From the NCBI GenBank assembly GCA_938034415.1, contig CALHLE010000046.1, forward strand, positions 1 through 64,000: a DNA stretch of 64,000 nt, in the 5' to 3' direction. Positions 18,676-29,708 of this stretch are shown here, piece by piece. Numbering within the stretch: the stretch's first letter is position 1; the number at the start of each line of letters is the position of its first letter. A program made the position numbers and the translations under genes. This DNA is from an uncultured Anaerolineae bacterium. GTDB lineage: Bacteria > Chloroflexota > Anaerolineae > J036 > Brachytrichaceae. Below the pieces are notes generated by a model, which was not told the origin of the DNA, did no database searches, and saw nothing but the letters and a program-made list of their open reading frames with translations.

Positions 18676-18745
18676 TGCCGTCGAGAGCGGCTGGGGAGAC
18701 GACTTCGACAGCCATCCGGAGAAAGACCTATAATTCCGACAGGAG

Positions 18746-19498
18746 ATGGCATTTACCATCAACGACCTGCAGGATCTGACTCGCTTACTGGCCACGCGCC
18801 CGGAGTGGCTTAGCGAGGTGCGCCGCCTTGTCCTCACAGAGGAGTTGCTCTCGCTGCCAGACATCGTGCGCAGCTTAGCCCAGGCCCAGCAGCGCACCGA
18901 ACAGCGCCTAGAAGAACTGGCCCGGGCCCAGCAGCGCACCGAACAGCGCCTGGAAGAGTTGGCCCAGGCTCAGCAGCGCACTGAGCAGCGCCTAGAAGAA
19001 CTGGCCCAGGCTCAGCAACGCACCGAAGAAACCGTGCGTCGCTTGGTCAACCAGATGGCCGAAGTGCGCGGCGAGATGTTCGAGATGAAGTTCCGCGATA
19101 AGGCGCACGCCTACTTTGGACGTTGGCTGCGCCGCATCCGCGTAGTTCCTTTCATCGAGTTAGAGGAGCAATTAGAGAACAAGCTCACCGACGACGAAAT
19201 CGCCGAGCTGTCCCTGACCGACATCCTGGTGCGCGGCCGGCCACGCCGAATGCCTGAAGCCGATGAGGTATGGCTGGCCGTCGAAGTGTCAGCCGTAGTG
19301 GACAAAAACGACGTGTACCGAGCACAACAACGCGCTGCATTGCTTCGACGCGCAGGATTGCGCGCCGTGCCTGTGGCTGTAGGAGCGCGAATCATTCCTG
19401 AGGCCAGATCGCTGGCTGAAAGTTTGCAGGTCGCCTTGATGCGCAACGGCGTCGAGGAAGGCTGGGAGAGGAGCTATCAAGCGGCAACGCGGAGCTGA
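18746..19498 (+). CDS. Coiled-coil protein with predicted PD-(D/E)XK-like C-terminal domain (DUF3782-like)
   Basis: AQQRTEQRLEEL heptads; C-terminal TDILVRGRPRRMPEADEVWLAVEVSAVVDKNDVYRAQQRAALLRRAG. Confidence 0.65.
   Translation: MAFTINDLQDLTRLLATRPEWLSEVRRLVLTEELLSLPDIVRSLAQAQQRTEQRLEELARAQQRTEQRLEELAQAQQRTEQRLEELAQAQQRTEETVRRLVNQMAEVRGEMFEMKFRDKAHAYFGRWLRRIRVVPFIELEEQLENKLTDDEIAELSLTDILVRGRPRRMPEADEVWLAVEVSAVVDKNDVYRAQQRAALLRRAGLRAVPVAVGARIIPEARSLAESLQVALMRNGVEEGWERSYQAATRS
18878..19045 (+). repeat. In-frame 42-bp tandem repeat (about 4 units; 14 aa AQAQQRTEQRLEEL)
   Basis: Units at 18878, 18920, 18962 and 19004 (last degenerate). Confidence 0.9.
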
Positions 19499-19524
19499 TT
19501 CCTTCCAGAATCACCTTAGGCCGC

Positions 19525-20202
19525 TCACAAATTGCGCAGCACGTCTGCGCCGCGGGTCACCGGCCCATGACCAACGGCGACGATCTCCAAGCCAAGCGCG
19601 ACCTGCTCCCGCACACTCTGCAGGCCGCGCGCATAGTCCCAGTTCACCGACCTATCCGCAAAGCGCAGCTTGCCGCCTAGCGCGTCGAGCGAGTCGCCGG
19701 CGAACAACAGCTTGAAAGCCGGCACGTAGAACGAAAGATGATCCGGCGTGTGCCCTGGCGAGGAGACGACTGTTAACCCGCCTAGGATGGGCAACACCTG
19801 CCCCGGAACGAGAATCTCATCCACCGGTGTCGGCTCCGTCGGCATTATCAGGCGGCTTAACGCGCTGAATGCTCCGCGAGCCAGAGCGCTGCCGCGTATC
19901 TCGCGCGACATCACGCCGCGCGCCATCGCTGCGGCTTCGCCCGCGCTGGCACAGACGCGCGCGCCGGTCGCCTGGCGCAGCGCATTGGCGCTGCCGTAGT
20001 GATCGGGATCGGCATGGGTAATCAGGATGCGGCGAAGCTCCTCTGGCCGTCTGTTTAACTGTGCGATGGCACGCAACGCAAGTTTCGCGCCGCTGCCGGC
20101 AACGCCGGTATCTATCAAGGTCAACGCATCCGGTTCGGCGATGAGGTACAGATTGACGAGTCGGTTGTCGAGTTGGTATACGCCAGGGACGATTTCGATC
20201 AC
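19525..20202 (-). CDS. Metallo-beta-lactamase fold hydrolase
   Basis: ILITHADPDHYG; SSPGHTPDHLSFY; LFAGDSLD. Confidence 0.88.
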   Translation of the reverse strand: MIEIVPGVYQLDNRLVNLYLIAEPDALTLIDTGVAGSGAKLALRAIAQLNRRPEELRRILITHADPDHYGSANALRQATGARVCASAGEAAAMARGVMSREIRGSALARGAFSALSRLIMPTEPTPVDEILVPGQVLPILGGLTVVSSPGHTPDHLSFYVPAFKLLFAGDSLDALGGKLRFADRSVNWDYARGLQSVREQVALGLEIVAVGHGPVTRGADVLRNL

Positions 20203-20215
20203 TTGAGACCTCGGA

Positions 20216-20905
20216 TTAGGTATGCAGGATAGCGACCTGCTGGATGAAGCGCACTTCTAAATCGAGCGTCTGCTCGATCATCCAGCGGAAGACCTCGGCG
20301 ATCAGATCCGCGCTCAGCGCGTAGCGCTGCGCTGCGTCGCACGCCTGCGCGATGACGCCGCTCTCGCGCTGCGGATCGCGCAGGGCCGCGCGCAGCGCAT
20401 GAGGACGATCGGCCAGTTGCAACACCGATGAATCGCGTTCCAGCTTGGAATAGGCGACGAACGCGCCGAGGTAGATGCGCTCGTTGATGCGCGCTAACAG
20501 ATCGGCGTCGGCGTAGGCCGTCTCGCCATAGTAGTGCGGATCATCGCCGGGCCGGCACAGACGAGGCAAGATCGAGATGTAGAAGCGAATGAGCTGGTCG
20601 CGCGGCGGAGGGGCGATTGCCGGCAGACGCGGCAGGTCGAGCTTGCGGCGCACCGGCGAGGGGGCAACCACCTCAGGCATCAGCGGATGTTGGTCGGGCA
20701 CATCGAAGCGGCCCAGCGAGGCGTGATACCGCTCTAATCCCTCCAGCGACCATTCCATCAGCGAGACGCCAGGCCGGCCCTCAATCGGGATCGCGCCGGG
20801 CGTATAGACCGCCTCGTTCAAGACAAACCACGAGCGATCTTTGAAGCGGCCAACGATCTGTTCGTTCAGCCGGTCGAGCTTGGCGCGCAATTCGGCGAGG
20901 TCCAT
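20216..20905 (-). CDS. Chorismate mutase type II (AroQ-like) protein
   Basis: LRAKLDRLNEQIVGRFKDR N-terminal helix; SLMEWSLEGLERYHASLGRFDVPDQHP. Confidence 0.5.
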   Translation of the reverse strand: MDLAELRAKLDRLNEQIVGRFKDRSWFVLNEAVYTPGAIPIEGRPGVSLMEWSLEGLERYHASLGRFDVPDQHPLMPEVVAPSPVRRKLDLPRLPAIAPPPRDQLIRFYISILPRLCRPGDDPHYYGETAYADADLLARINERIYLGAFVAYSKLERDSSVLQLADRPHALRAALRDPQRESGVIAQACDAAQRYALSADLIAEVFRWMIEQTLDLEVRFIQQVAILHT

Positions 20906-20914
20906 GCGGGGCGT

Positions 20915-22795
<1,881 letters not shown>

Positions 22796-22836
22796 GTATC
22801 ATGAGGGTATGCTTAAGGCGGCTGCGCGTCTCCCGG

Positions 22837-23766
22837 ATGCTTAACTCAGCCATGAGCAATCCGTATCTTGGCCCCATGCAGCCGGCGCCCCAGCTTGCGC
22901 CGTACGCGCGCACACTCAGGCTTCAATCGCCGGATGTCTCCGTTCAATACTTCGAAGCCGGCGCGCCGCATGCGCCCGCGATCATTCTGATTCATGGCCT
23001 GCAAGACGAGGCCGACACCTGGCGACATATCTTCGAGCGCCTGGCGCAGACCCATCGCGTCGTTGCGCTCGACCTGCCGGGATTTGGGCGCAGCGACAAG
23101 GCGCGTCGTCGCTACAGCGTGCCGTTCTATGCGCGCGCGGTGTTGGGATTGATGAACGCGCTGAAGGTCAGCTACGCTACGCTAATCGGCAGCTCGCTCG
23201 GCGCGATGATTGCCGAGACGATTGCCCTCACCCACCCTGCGCGAGTCGTCCGGTTGGCGCTAGTTGGCGGCACGATTCACATCGTCGAGCAGCCGGCCGC
23301 CGCGCCGCGCAGCTTCTTCCAGCTCCTGCGCCTGCCGGCGAACGACCGGCGCTACTTCGAGACGCTGCGCCGATCGCCGCAGGCGGCTTATGATTCCCTG
23401 CGCCCCTACTACGCCAACCTGGACGGACTGCCGCAAACCGATCGCGATTTCCTGTTCCAACGCGTGAACGAGCGGGTGTGGGACGAAGCACAACGCTTGG
23501 CGTCGCTGTCGGTGCAGATGAGCTTGCCGGTCTTCCTGGCGTTTCCAGGGCGCTGGCTGGCGCGGCGAATTCCGACCAGCCCAGTGCCGACCACGGTGAT
23601 ATGGGGCGCAGAAGATCGCGTCCTGCCGATCCGCAACGGGATGGCGCGGGCAGCGCTGCAGCGCGACGCGCGCTTCATCTGCGTCGAAGCCGCAGGGCAT
23701 CTACCGCATCAGGAGAAGCCGGAGGAGTTTCTGCGCGCTATCGCGCCGATTGCGCGGACAAGTTGA
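22837..23766 (+). CDS. Alpha/beta hydrolase
   Basis: ILIHGLQDEADTWRHIFERLAQTHRVVALDLPGFGRSDK; IGSSLGAMIAE. Confidence 0.88.
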   Translation: MLNSAMSNPYLGPMQPAPQLAPYARTLRLQSPDVSVQYFEAGAPHAPAIILIHGLQDEADTWRHIFERLAQTHRVVALDLPGFGRSDKARRRYSVPFYARAVLGLMNALKVSYATLIGSSLGAMIAETIALTHPARVVRLALVGGTIHIVEQPAAAPRSFFQLLRLPANDRRYFETLRRSPQAAYDSLRPYYANLDGLPQTDRDFLFQRVNERVWDEAQRLASLSVQMSLPVFLAFPGRWLARRIPTSPVPTTVIWGAEDRVLPIRNGMARAALQRDARFICVEAAGHLPHQEKPEEFLRAIAPIARTS

Positions 23767-23792
23767 GCAGCGCAGCGCGAAGGCGTGAGCGC

Positions 23793-24122
23793 TTACGACG
23801 GCAGCAGGCCGCGTGGGCCTTCACCGGTTGAGCCGCGCGCGTTGGAGTCCTCGTCGTCGAAACTGCCGCCCTCGAACCAAGCATCTATGCGCGCTTGTTC
23901 GCGCCCGGCGTCGTAGCCGACGGCGAACATCGTCTTACACAGCGCCCGAATGACGATCTCGAACGCCTCGCGGGCATCTTCTTTGGCAAAGTTCCAGGCG
24001 CGCTCCTCGCCTTGCAATTGGAGCCGATCCACATGCTCCATAATTTCAGGAGCAACCAGCTCCTCAATGGGGGTATCACCCAGCACACGCTCCAGCCATT
24101 TGGCAAAGTCAGCTTGCGTCAT
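23793..24122 (-). CDS. Conserved hypothetical protein
   Basis: 109-aa ORF between flanking genes; no recognised family. Confidence 0.5.
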   Translation of the reverse strand: MTQADFAKWLERVLGDTPIEELVAPEIMEHVDRLQLQGEERAWNFAKEDAREAFEIVIRALCKTMFAVGYDAGREQARIDAWFEGGSFDDEDSNARGSTGEGPRGLLPS

Positions 24123-24150
24123 CGGTTACTCGCTGCCGGTCAGCTGAAAA

Positions 24151-25854
24151 TTAGTATACAAGCCGGCCCACGATGGCGCCGACGAAACCGAGGATCATTA
24201 GCCAGCCGAACCAGCCGTGCAGGCTGGCGGTGGCGCGCAGCACACGATTCAGCTTGCGCGGCTCATCGGTGGCGAATGCGCGTCGGACGAGCGAGATGCC
24301 CATCGGCAGAACCAACAACGGCAACAGCGCCAACAGCGGCGCATAGCCAATCGCCACCAACGCAACCAGGACAACGAAGCTCCCGCCCACCAGCACCAGA
24401 TACTCCCATTTGCTGGCCTGTCGGCCCAGGATGTTCGCCAGGGTGCGCTTGTTCTTGGCCAGATCGCCTTCCAGATCGCGCATGTTGTTGGCATGTAGGA
24501 TCGCCGCCACGAGGAAGCCAATGGGCAACGAGAGCAGCACCACGTGCAGCGGCGCAGCCTGCGCCTGGACGTAGTAGCTGCCGATGACCATCGCCGGCCC
24601 CATGAAGATAAACACGACGACCTCACCTAAGCCGATATAGGCGAAGGCTTTGGGGCCGGCAGTATAGAACCAGCCCGCGAGGACGCTTAGGATGCCCAGC
24701 ATCAGGATGAACACGCCGCGCATGGCGACCAGATACAGGCCGATGAGCGATCCCGCGCCGAAACAGACCAGTGCGCCGACGAACACCTGCTGCGGTGTGA
24801 GCATGCCTTCTTGCAGCGCGCGATTCGGGCCGAGCGACTCCGGCGTGTCCGCGCCCTTCTTCCAATCAAAGTAGTCGTTCGCAAGGTTCGTGCCGGCATG
24901 GATGAGCACCGAGCCGACCAACGTGAGCGCAAACAGCCATAGGTCGAGGTAGCCGTCGTAAGCTGCCAACACCGCGCCCAGCGTCACCGGCACCAGGCTA
25001 GCCGTGAAGCTAAACGGACGAGTCGCCATCCACCACACCCGCACAAAACGACGGAGGCGCGGCTCCGTTCGAGAAGAGGAAGTCGCTGCACTGTGCGAGG
25101 TGGCATCGGCGACGCGCCACGGCACGAGCTGCCGTTCGAGCTCACCCATCAGCCAGTTCGCCGCAAAGCCGAGCAGCGCCACTACGATGAGCGCGGCGAA
25201 GATAGTCGGGATGTCATACACTTGAAAAGCTGACCAGATCATCGCCCCTAGGCCGCCCTTCGGCAACAGCAGCTCGGTGCCGACGATAACGGTGAGCGCG
25301 AAGCCCAGGCCAAGATTCACGCCGGTGAGGATGCTTGGCAGCGCGCCAGGCAGCGCCACCGTCCAGATCATGTCCCATTTGCTCGCCCCGTTATTGCGGG
25401 CGATGTCGAAGTAGCGCGGATCTACGTTGCGCACGCCGGCCACCGTGTTGAGCGTCACCAGAAAGAACACCGAGATCACCACAACGGCATATTTGGCCGG
25501 CTCGCCGATGCCCAACAGCAACACCACCATCGGCACCAGGGCAATTTTGGGGATGGGGTAAATCGCCGCCACCAGCGGCATGAAGATCGCGCGGGCGACG
25601 CCGCTCACACCCATCACCACGCCGAGCAAGATAGCCGGCGCGGTCGCCAGCACAAAACCCACTGTCACGCGGCGCAAGGTGATGGCCGTATTAGCGAGCA
25701 ACGTGCCATCTTGCAGCAGGACAACCAGCCGGGTGAATATCTCGCTCGGCATGGAGAAGAAGCGCGGATCGAGCGCGCCGAGGCGCGCCAGCGCTTCCCA
25801 CAGCGCCAGCAATATCAGCGGCGACATCAACGTCAGCCAACGTTCTCGCGACAT
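24151..25854 (-). CDS. Fusion: SsuC/TauC-type ABC permease domain + UbiA/MenA-family prenyltransferase domain
   Basis: N-terminus DIARNNGASKWDMIWTVALPGALPSILTGVNLGLG (EAA-type loop); C-terminus NLANDYFDWKKGAD and ANNMRDLEGDLAKNKRTLANILG (two D-rich prenyltransferase motifs). Confidence 0.88.
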   Translation of the reverse strand: MSRERWLTLMSPLILLALWEALARLGALDPRFFSMPSEIFTRLVVLLQDGTLLANTAITLRRVTVGFVLATAPAILLGVVMGVSGVARAIFMPLVAAIYPIPKIALVPMVVLLLGIGEPAKYAVVVISVFFLVTLNTVAGVRNVDPRYFDIARNNGASKWDMIWTVALPGALPSILTGVNLGLGFALTVIVGTELLLPKGGLGAMIWSAFQVYDIPTIFAALIVVALLGFAANWLMGELERQLVPWRVADATSHSAATSSSRTEPRLRRFVRVWWMATRPFSFTASLVPVTLGAVLAAYDGYLDLWLFALTLVGSVLIHAGTNLANDYFDWKKGADTPESLGPNRALQEGMLTPQQVFVGALVCFGAGSLIGLYLVAMRGVFILMLGILSVLAGWFYTAGPKAFAYIGLGEVVVFIFMGPAMVIGSYYVQAQAAPLHVVLLSLPIGFLVAAILHANNMRDLEGDLAKNKRTLANILGRQASKWEYLVLVGGSFVVLVALVAIGYAPLLALLPLLVLPMGISLVRRAFATDEPRKLNRVLRATASLHGWFGWLMILGFVGAIVGRLVY

Positions 25855-25903
25855 ATCCAGCCTACCACTTCATCCGGCGCTCACTATAGCTAACGCAGAT
25901 AAG

Positions 25904-25920
25904 GGCGCGCTGAGCGCGCC
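25904..25920 (-). terminator. GGCGCGC-TGA-GCGCGCC hairpin between ALDH stop and permease-UbiA start
   Basis: 7-bp perfect stem, 3-nt loop; no strong U-tract. Confidence 0.3.
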
Positions 25921-25926
25921 GCCGGG

Positions 25927-27369
25927 TCAGCCGTATTTCACGTATACGGTCTTCGTCCGCGTGTAGAACTCCATCGCTGCGCGCCCCTGCTCCTTAAACG
26001 TGTTGGCGCTGCTGCCCTTAAAACCGCCAAACGGCGCCTGCAAGGCGACGCCGGTTGTTGGCTCGTTCACTTTCACCACGCCGGCTTCGATGCGATCGGC
26101 AAAGCGCATCGCCTTGCCGAGGTCGTTGGTGACGATGCTGGCCGACAAGCCGAAGCCGATGCCGTTCGCTTTGGCGATCGCGTCATCGAAGTCCTTGGCC
26201 CGGATGATGCCGATCACCGGCCCGAAGATCTCCTCTTGCGCGATGCGCATCTGCGGCTCAACGTCCTCGAACACAGTCGGCTGGATGAAGAAGCCGGCGC
26301 CGGCCGGGATCGGCTCACCGCCGACCAGCAGCTTCGCGCCTTCGCTCCTGCCAATGCCGACATACTCCAGGTCGGTTTGCAACTGTTCAGCGCTCACCGC
26401 CGGGCCCATCTGCACGCCGTCCTCCAGGCCGTTGCCCACCTTCAGGTTGCGCGCGGCTTCGACCAGCGCCTGGGCGAAGTCATCGGCTACCTTCTCTTCT
26501 ACGATGACGCGGCTGGTGGCGGTGCATGCCTGACCGGTCAGCCCGAAGCCGCCGCGCACGGCGATGTCAACCGCCAGGGGAATGTTGGCGTCGTTGAGCA
26601 CGATGGTGGGGTTCTTGCCACCCATCTCCAACTGAGTGCGCACCAGGTTGCGGGCCGTCTTTTCATAAATCTTGACGCCGACGGCGTACGATCCTGTGAA
26701 GCTCAAACCGGCGATCTCTTTGCTTTCGGCCAACGTATTGCCCACTGCGCTGCCGCTGCCGACGACGAGGTTAATCACGCCCGGCGGCAGCCCGGCCTCG
26801 ATCAGAATCTCGACCAGCTTGAGCGCCGTGTGCGGCACGAGCGAAGCGGGCTTGAACACAACCGTATTGCCGTAGGCCAGGGCCGGCGCGATCTTCCACG
26901 CCGGAATGGCGATTGGGAAATTCCACGGCGTGATGACGGCGACGACGCCCAGCGCCTCGCGCTTGGTGAACAGCAGCGTATCCGGCGTGTTGGCCGGGAT
27001 TACGTCGCCGCCAGCGCGAAAGCCTTCGCCGGCATAATACTTGAAGATGTCTCTGGCGCGCGTCACTTCGGCTTTGGCTTCGGCCAGCGTCTTGCCCTCC
27101 TCGCGGGTGAGCGTCTCGGCCAGCTCGTCTGTGCGCGCGGCGATGAGCTGACCGGCTTTGTCGAGGATGGCCGCGCGGCTCGGCCCCGGCAACGCAGCCC
27201 ACTTCGGCAGCGCCTCTTTTGCCGCCGCAATGGCGCGTTTCGTATCCTCAGCCGTCGCCGATGCGAAATGCCCGATCACCTCGCCGGTGGCCGGGTTGAT
27301 ATTCTCAATCGTCTTACCATCGGATGCGCCGACCCATTCGCCGGCAATGTAGTTCTTAAAGATAGACAT
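25927..27369 (-). CDS. Aldehyde dehydrogenase (alpha-ketoglutarate semialdehyde dehydrogenase-like)
   Basis: ENINPATGEVIG; ITPWNFPIAIPAWKIAPALAYGNTVVFKPA; LEMGGKNPTIVL; GQACTATSR. Confidence 0.88.
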   Translation of the reverse strand: MSIFKNYIAGEWVGASDGKTIENINPATGEVIGHFASATAEDTKRAIAAAKEALPKWAALPGPSRAAILDKAGQLIAARTDELAETLTREEGKTLAEAKAEVTRARDIFKYYAGEGFRAGGDVIPANTPDTLLFTKREALGVVAVITPWNFPIAIPAWKIAPALAYGNTVVFKPASLVPHTALKLVEILIEAGLPPGVINLVVGSGSAVGNTLAESKEIAGLSFTGSYAVGVKIYEKTARNLVRTQLEMGGKNPTIVLNDANIPLAVDIAVRGGFGLTGQACTATSRVIVEEKVADDFAQALVEAARNLKVGNGLEDGVQMGPAVSAEQLQTDLEYVGIGRSEGAKLLVGGEPIPAGAGFFIQPTVFEDVEPQMRIAQEEIFGPVIGIIRAKDFDDAIAKANGIGFGLSASIVTNDLGKAMRFADRIEAGVVKVNEPTTGVALQAPFGGFKGSSANTFKEQGRAAMEFYTRTKTVYVKYG

Positions 27370-27639
27370 GGTTCTGCAGGACAGTGGTCGTGAAGCGTGA
27401 AATGCGTTTCGCGCAAAAGCGCACCATCGCAAGATCGCCATCACGGCTCCGCGATCGGCGAAAGGCGCGCCGTGCACGGCTTAGTCAAAACGAATCCGCG
27501 CTCAGCCGATTATCTAATATTTCGGGACGCAACCGCGATCAACTTGCGCGCCTAAACAAACGGCGAACGTCCGTCCACTAGCCGCGCATCAGCCTTGAGG
27601 TGCAGCCGCAACGGCGGATGGCAACGATGACGCCTTCGC

Positions 27640-27993
27640 TTAGGCCATCATCGTCCGGATGCGCGCATGGACCACGCGGCGCAATTCGCGCAGGCGAGAT
27701 TCAAACTCCGGGTCGCTATCGTCGGCCAGCGCCTCCGGCGACCAATCATGGCAATCGGCCAGATGCAACAATACGCCGGCTGCCTGCGCGCGTGTCTCCC
27801 GATTCACGCTGCGCCGCTCCAGCAGCTCCAGCAGCGTCCAACCTGACACAAGCAGCGTTGTGCGCTCACGAAGGGACTGCCAGAACATGCCGGTTCGGCC
27901 GAAGCGACGCTCGTGAATAAGCGCGTGCAAGTCCGCAACGCTCAGGCTGTCGTAGTATGCGCGCTCCTTGCGCGCCTCAGACTCGAATGCCAT
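27640..27993 (-). CDS. Hypothetical protein
   Basis: ORF with plausible ATG (MAFESEARKERAYYD); helical, charged. Confidence 0.45.
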   Translation of the reverse strand: MAFESEARKERAYYDSLSVADLHALIHERRFGRTGMFWQSLRERTTLLVSGWTLLELLERRSVNRETRAQAAGVLLHLADCHDWSPEALADDSDPEFESRLRELRRVVHARIRTMMA

Positions 27994-28040
27994 ACAAACG
28001 TCACTGCAACTGAGCAATGGCCGGTGCAGTTGGATTCGCC

Positions 28041-29708
28041 TTAGAGGATCCCTCCCAAGTTCCACGGCTGGAACTCTTCTTCGCCGATGCCCTGCGCTTC
28101 GCTCTTGGAGGGCTTGCCGGACGCCACTGCGATCACATAGTCCAGCAACTCATCGGCCACCACTTGCATGGGCACGCCTTCCAGCACTTTGCCGGCATTG
28201 ACGTCCATATCTTCTTCCATGCGCCGGTAAGTTGCGCTGTTGCTGACCACCTTGATGCTGGGTGCCGGTTTGAACCCGAAACACGAGCCGCGGCCGGTGG
28301 TGAACACGATCAGGTTGCAGCCGCCGGCTACCTGCCCCGTTGCGCCAACCGGGTCATAGCCCGGCGTGTCCATGAAGGTGAAGCCCTTTTGCGTGATCGG
28401 CTCGGCGTAGTCCACCACATCCACCAGCGGCGTCGTGCCCGCTTTGGCCACTGCGCCGAGCGACTTCTCATAGATTGTAGTCAAGCCGCCGGCTTTATTG
28501 CCATGCGACGGATTGTTGTCTATCTCCACGCCGTGTTTAGCTGCGTGCCGCTCCCACCAGTGGATCTTGCGGATGAGCTTCTCGCCCACTTCGCGGCTCA
28601 CGGCGCGGCGCGTGAGCAAGTGCTCGGCGCCGTAGATCTCCGGCGTCTCGGCCAACACCACGCTGCCGCCCTGCCGGACGATCTCATCGGAGACCATGCC
28701 CAACACGGGATTCGCCGTCACGCCGCTCCAACCATCGCTGCCGCCGCACTGCAACGCGACAGTCAGCTCGCTGATCGGCGTCGGCTCGCGCCGATACTGA
28801 TTGACGACCGGCAACAACGCTTCTACCATCGCAATGCCGGCCTCAATCGTCTTGCGCACACCGCCGGTATCCTGGATCGTGAGCGAGGGCGGCGCAAGAT
28901 GCGGCGCGCCGGCGATAGAAGGCTGAGGATTCACGTAGCGCACAGCCGGCGCTTCTTTGACGGCGAGATGGTAGTTCTCAACCAGGGCGCTGATTTGGTT
29001 GACCTCGCAACCCAAACCCACAAGCACATAGCCACCGACGTTAGGATGTGCAGCGATGCCGGCCAGCGTGCGCTGCAGCAGAATATAGTCCTCGCCGCCG
29101 ACGCGCGTCGCGCAGCCGAAGCCATGGGCGATAGCAATGACGCCATCCACGTTCGGGAAGTCGGCCAGCCGTTCTGCGGTGAAATAGTGGGCGATGCGTC
29201 GCACCGTATGCGCCGAGCAGTTCACCGTGCTGATCACCGCGATGTAGTTGCGCGTGCCTACGCGGCCATCCGCGCGGCGATAGCCCATGAACCGCCGGCG
29301 CTCCGCCTCTGGCACTAACGCCACCGGCCTTACGTCGGCGCCAAAGGCATAGTCCTGATCGAATCGCGTCTGTAAAGACGCGCGATCGCGCATTTCTGCG
29401 CCAACGGCCAGGTTGTGCACATGCACGTGATCGCCAACTGCAATGTCGCGCGTCGCAAAGCCGATCACCTGGCCGTAGCGCCGCACCGGCCGACCTTGTT
29501 TCACCTCACGGATGGCGAATTTGTGGCCGGAAGGGACCAACGAGTGAAGTCGCAGCGACGCGATGTGGCGCGTTCCTAGGACTGCCGTGCCGGCAGCCAA
29601 ATTCACCTTCGCAATCGCCACGTTGTCGTCGGGATGCAACTGAACGGCAACGTCGTCGAAAGGCAGAGGATTCGATTCATCTGGCAAGAGCAGATCAACA
29701 GTTGCCAT
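28041..29708 (-). CDS. UxaA/GarD-family sugar-acid dehydratase (altronate/galactarate dehydratase-like)
   Basis: SAF-like N-terminus (DNVAIAKVNLAAGTAVLG); GYRRADGRVGTRNYIAVI; LQCGGSDGWSGVTANPVLG; GRGSCFGFKPAPSIKV. Confidence 0.85.
   Translation of the reverse strand: MATVDLLLPDESNPLPFDDVAVQLHPDDNVAIAKVNLAAGTAVLGTRHIASLRLHSLVPSGHKFAIREVKQGRPVRRYGQVIGFATRDIAVGDHVHVHNLAVGAEMRDRASLQTRFDQDYAFGADVRPVALVPEAERRRFMGYRRADGRVGTRNYIAVISTVNCSAHTVRRIAHYFTAERLADFPNVDGVIAIAHGFGCATRVGGEDYILLQRTLAGIAAHPNVGGYVLVGLGCEVNQISALVENYHLAVKEAPAVRYVNPQPSIAGAPHLAPPSLTIQDTGGVRKTIEAGIAMVEALLPVVNQYRREPTPISELTVALQCGGSDGWSGVTANPVLGMVSDEIVRQGGSVVLAETPEIYGAEHLLTRRAVSREVGEKLIRKIHWWERHAAKHGVEIDNNPSHGNKAGGLTTIYEKSLGAVAKAGTTPLVDVVDYAEPITQKGFTFMDTPGYDPVGATGQVAGGCNLIVFTTGRGSCFGFKPAPSIKVVSNSATYRRMEEDMDVNAGKVLEGVPMQVVADELLDYVIAVASGKPSKSEAQGIGEEEFQPWNLGGIL

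Noticed and set aside
18878-19045. Tandem 42-bp repeat considered as a CRISPR-like array
   Set aside because: Contiguous units without spacers, in frame within a coiled-coil gene.
26236-27393. 385-aa ORF antisense to the aldehyde dehydrogenase
   Set aside because: Shadow ORF opposite a conserved gene.
28017-29318. 433-aa ORF antisense to the UxaA/GarD-like gene
   Set aside because: Shadow ORF with His/Arg/Ala-rich composition and no recognisable motif.
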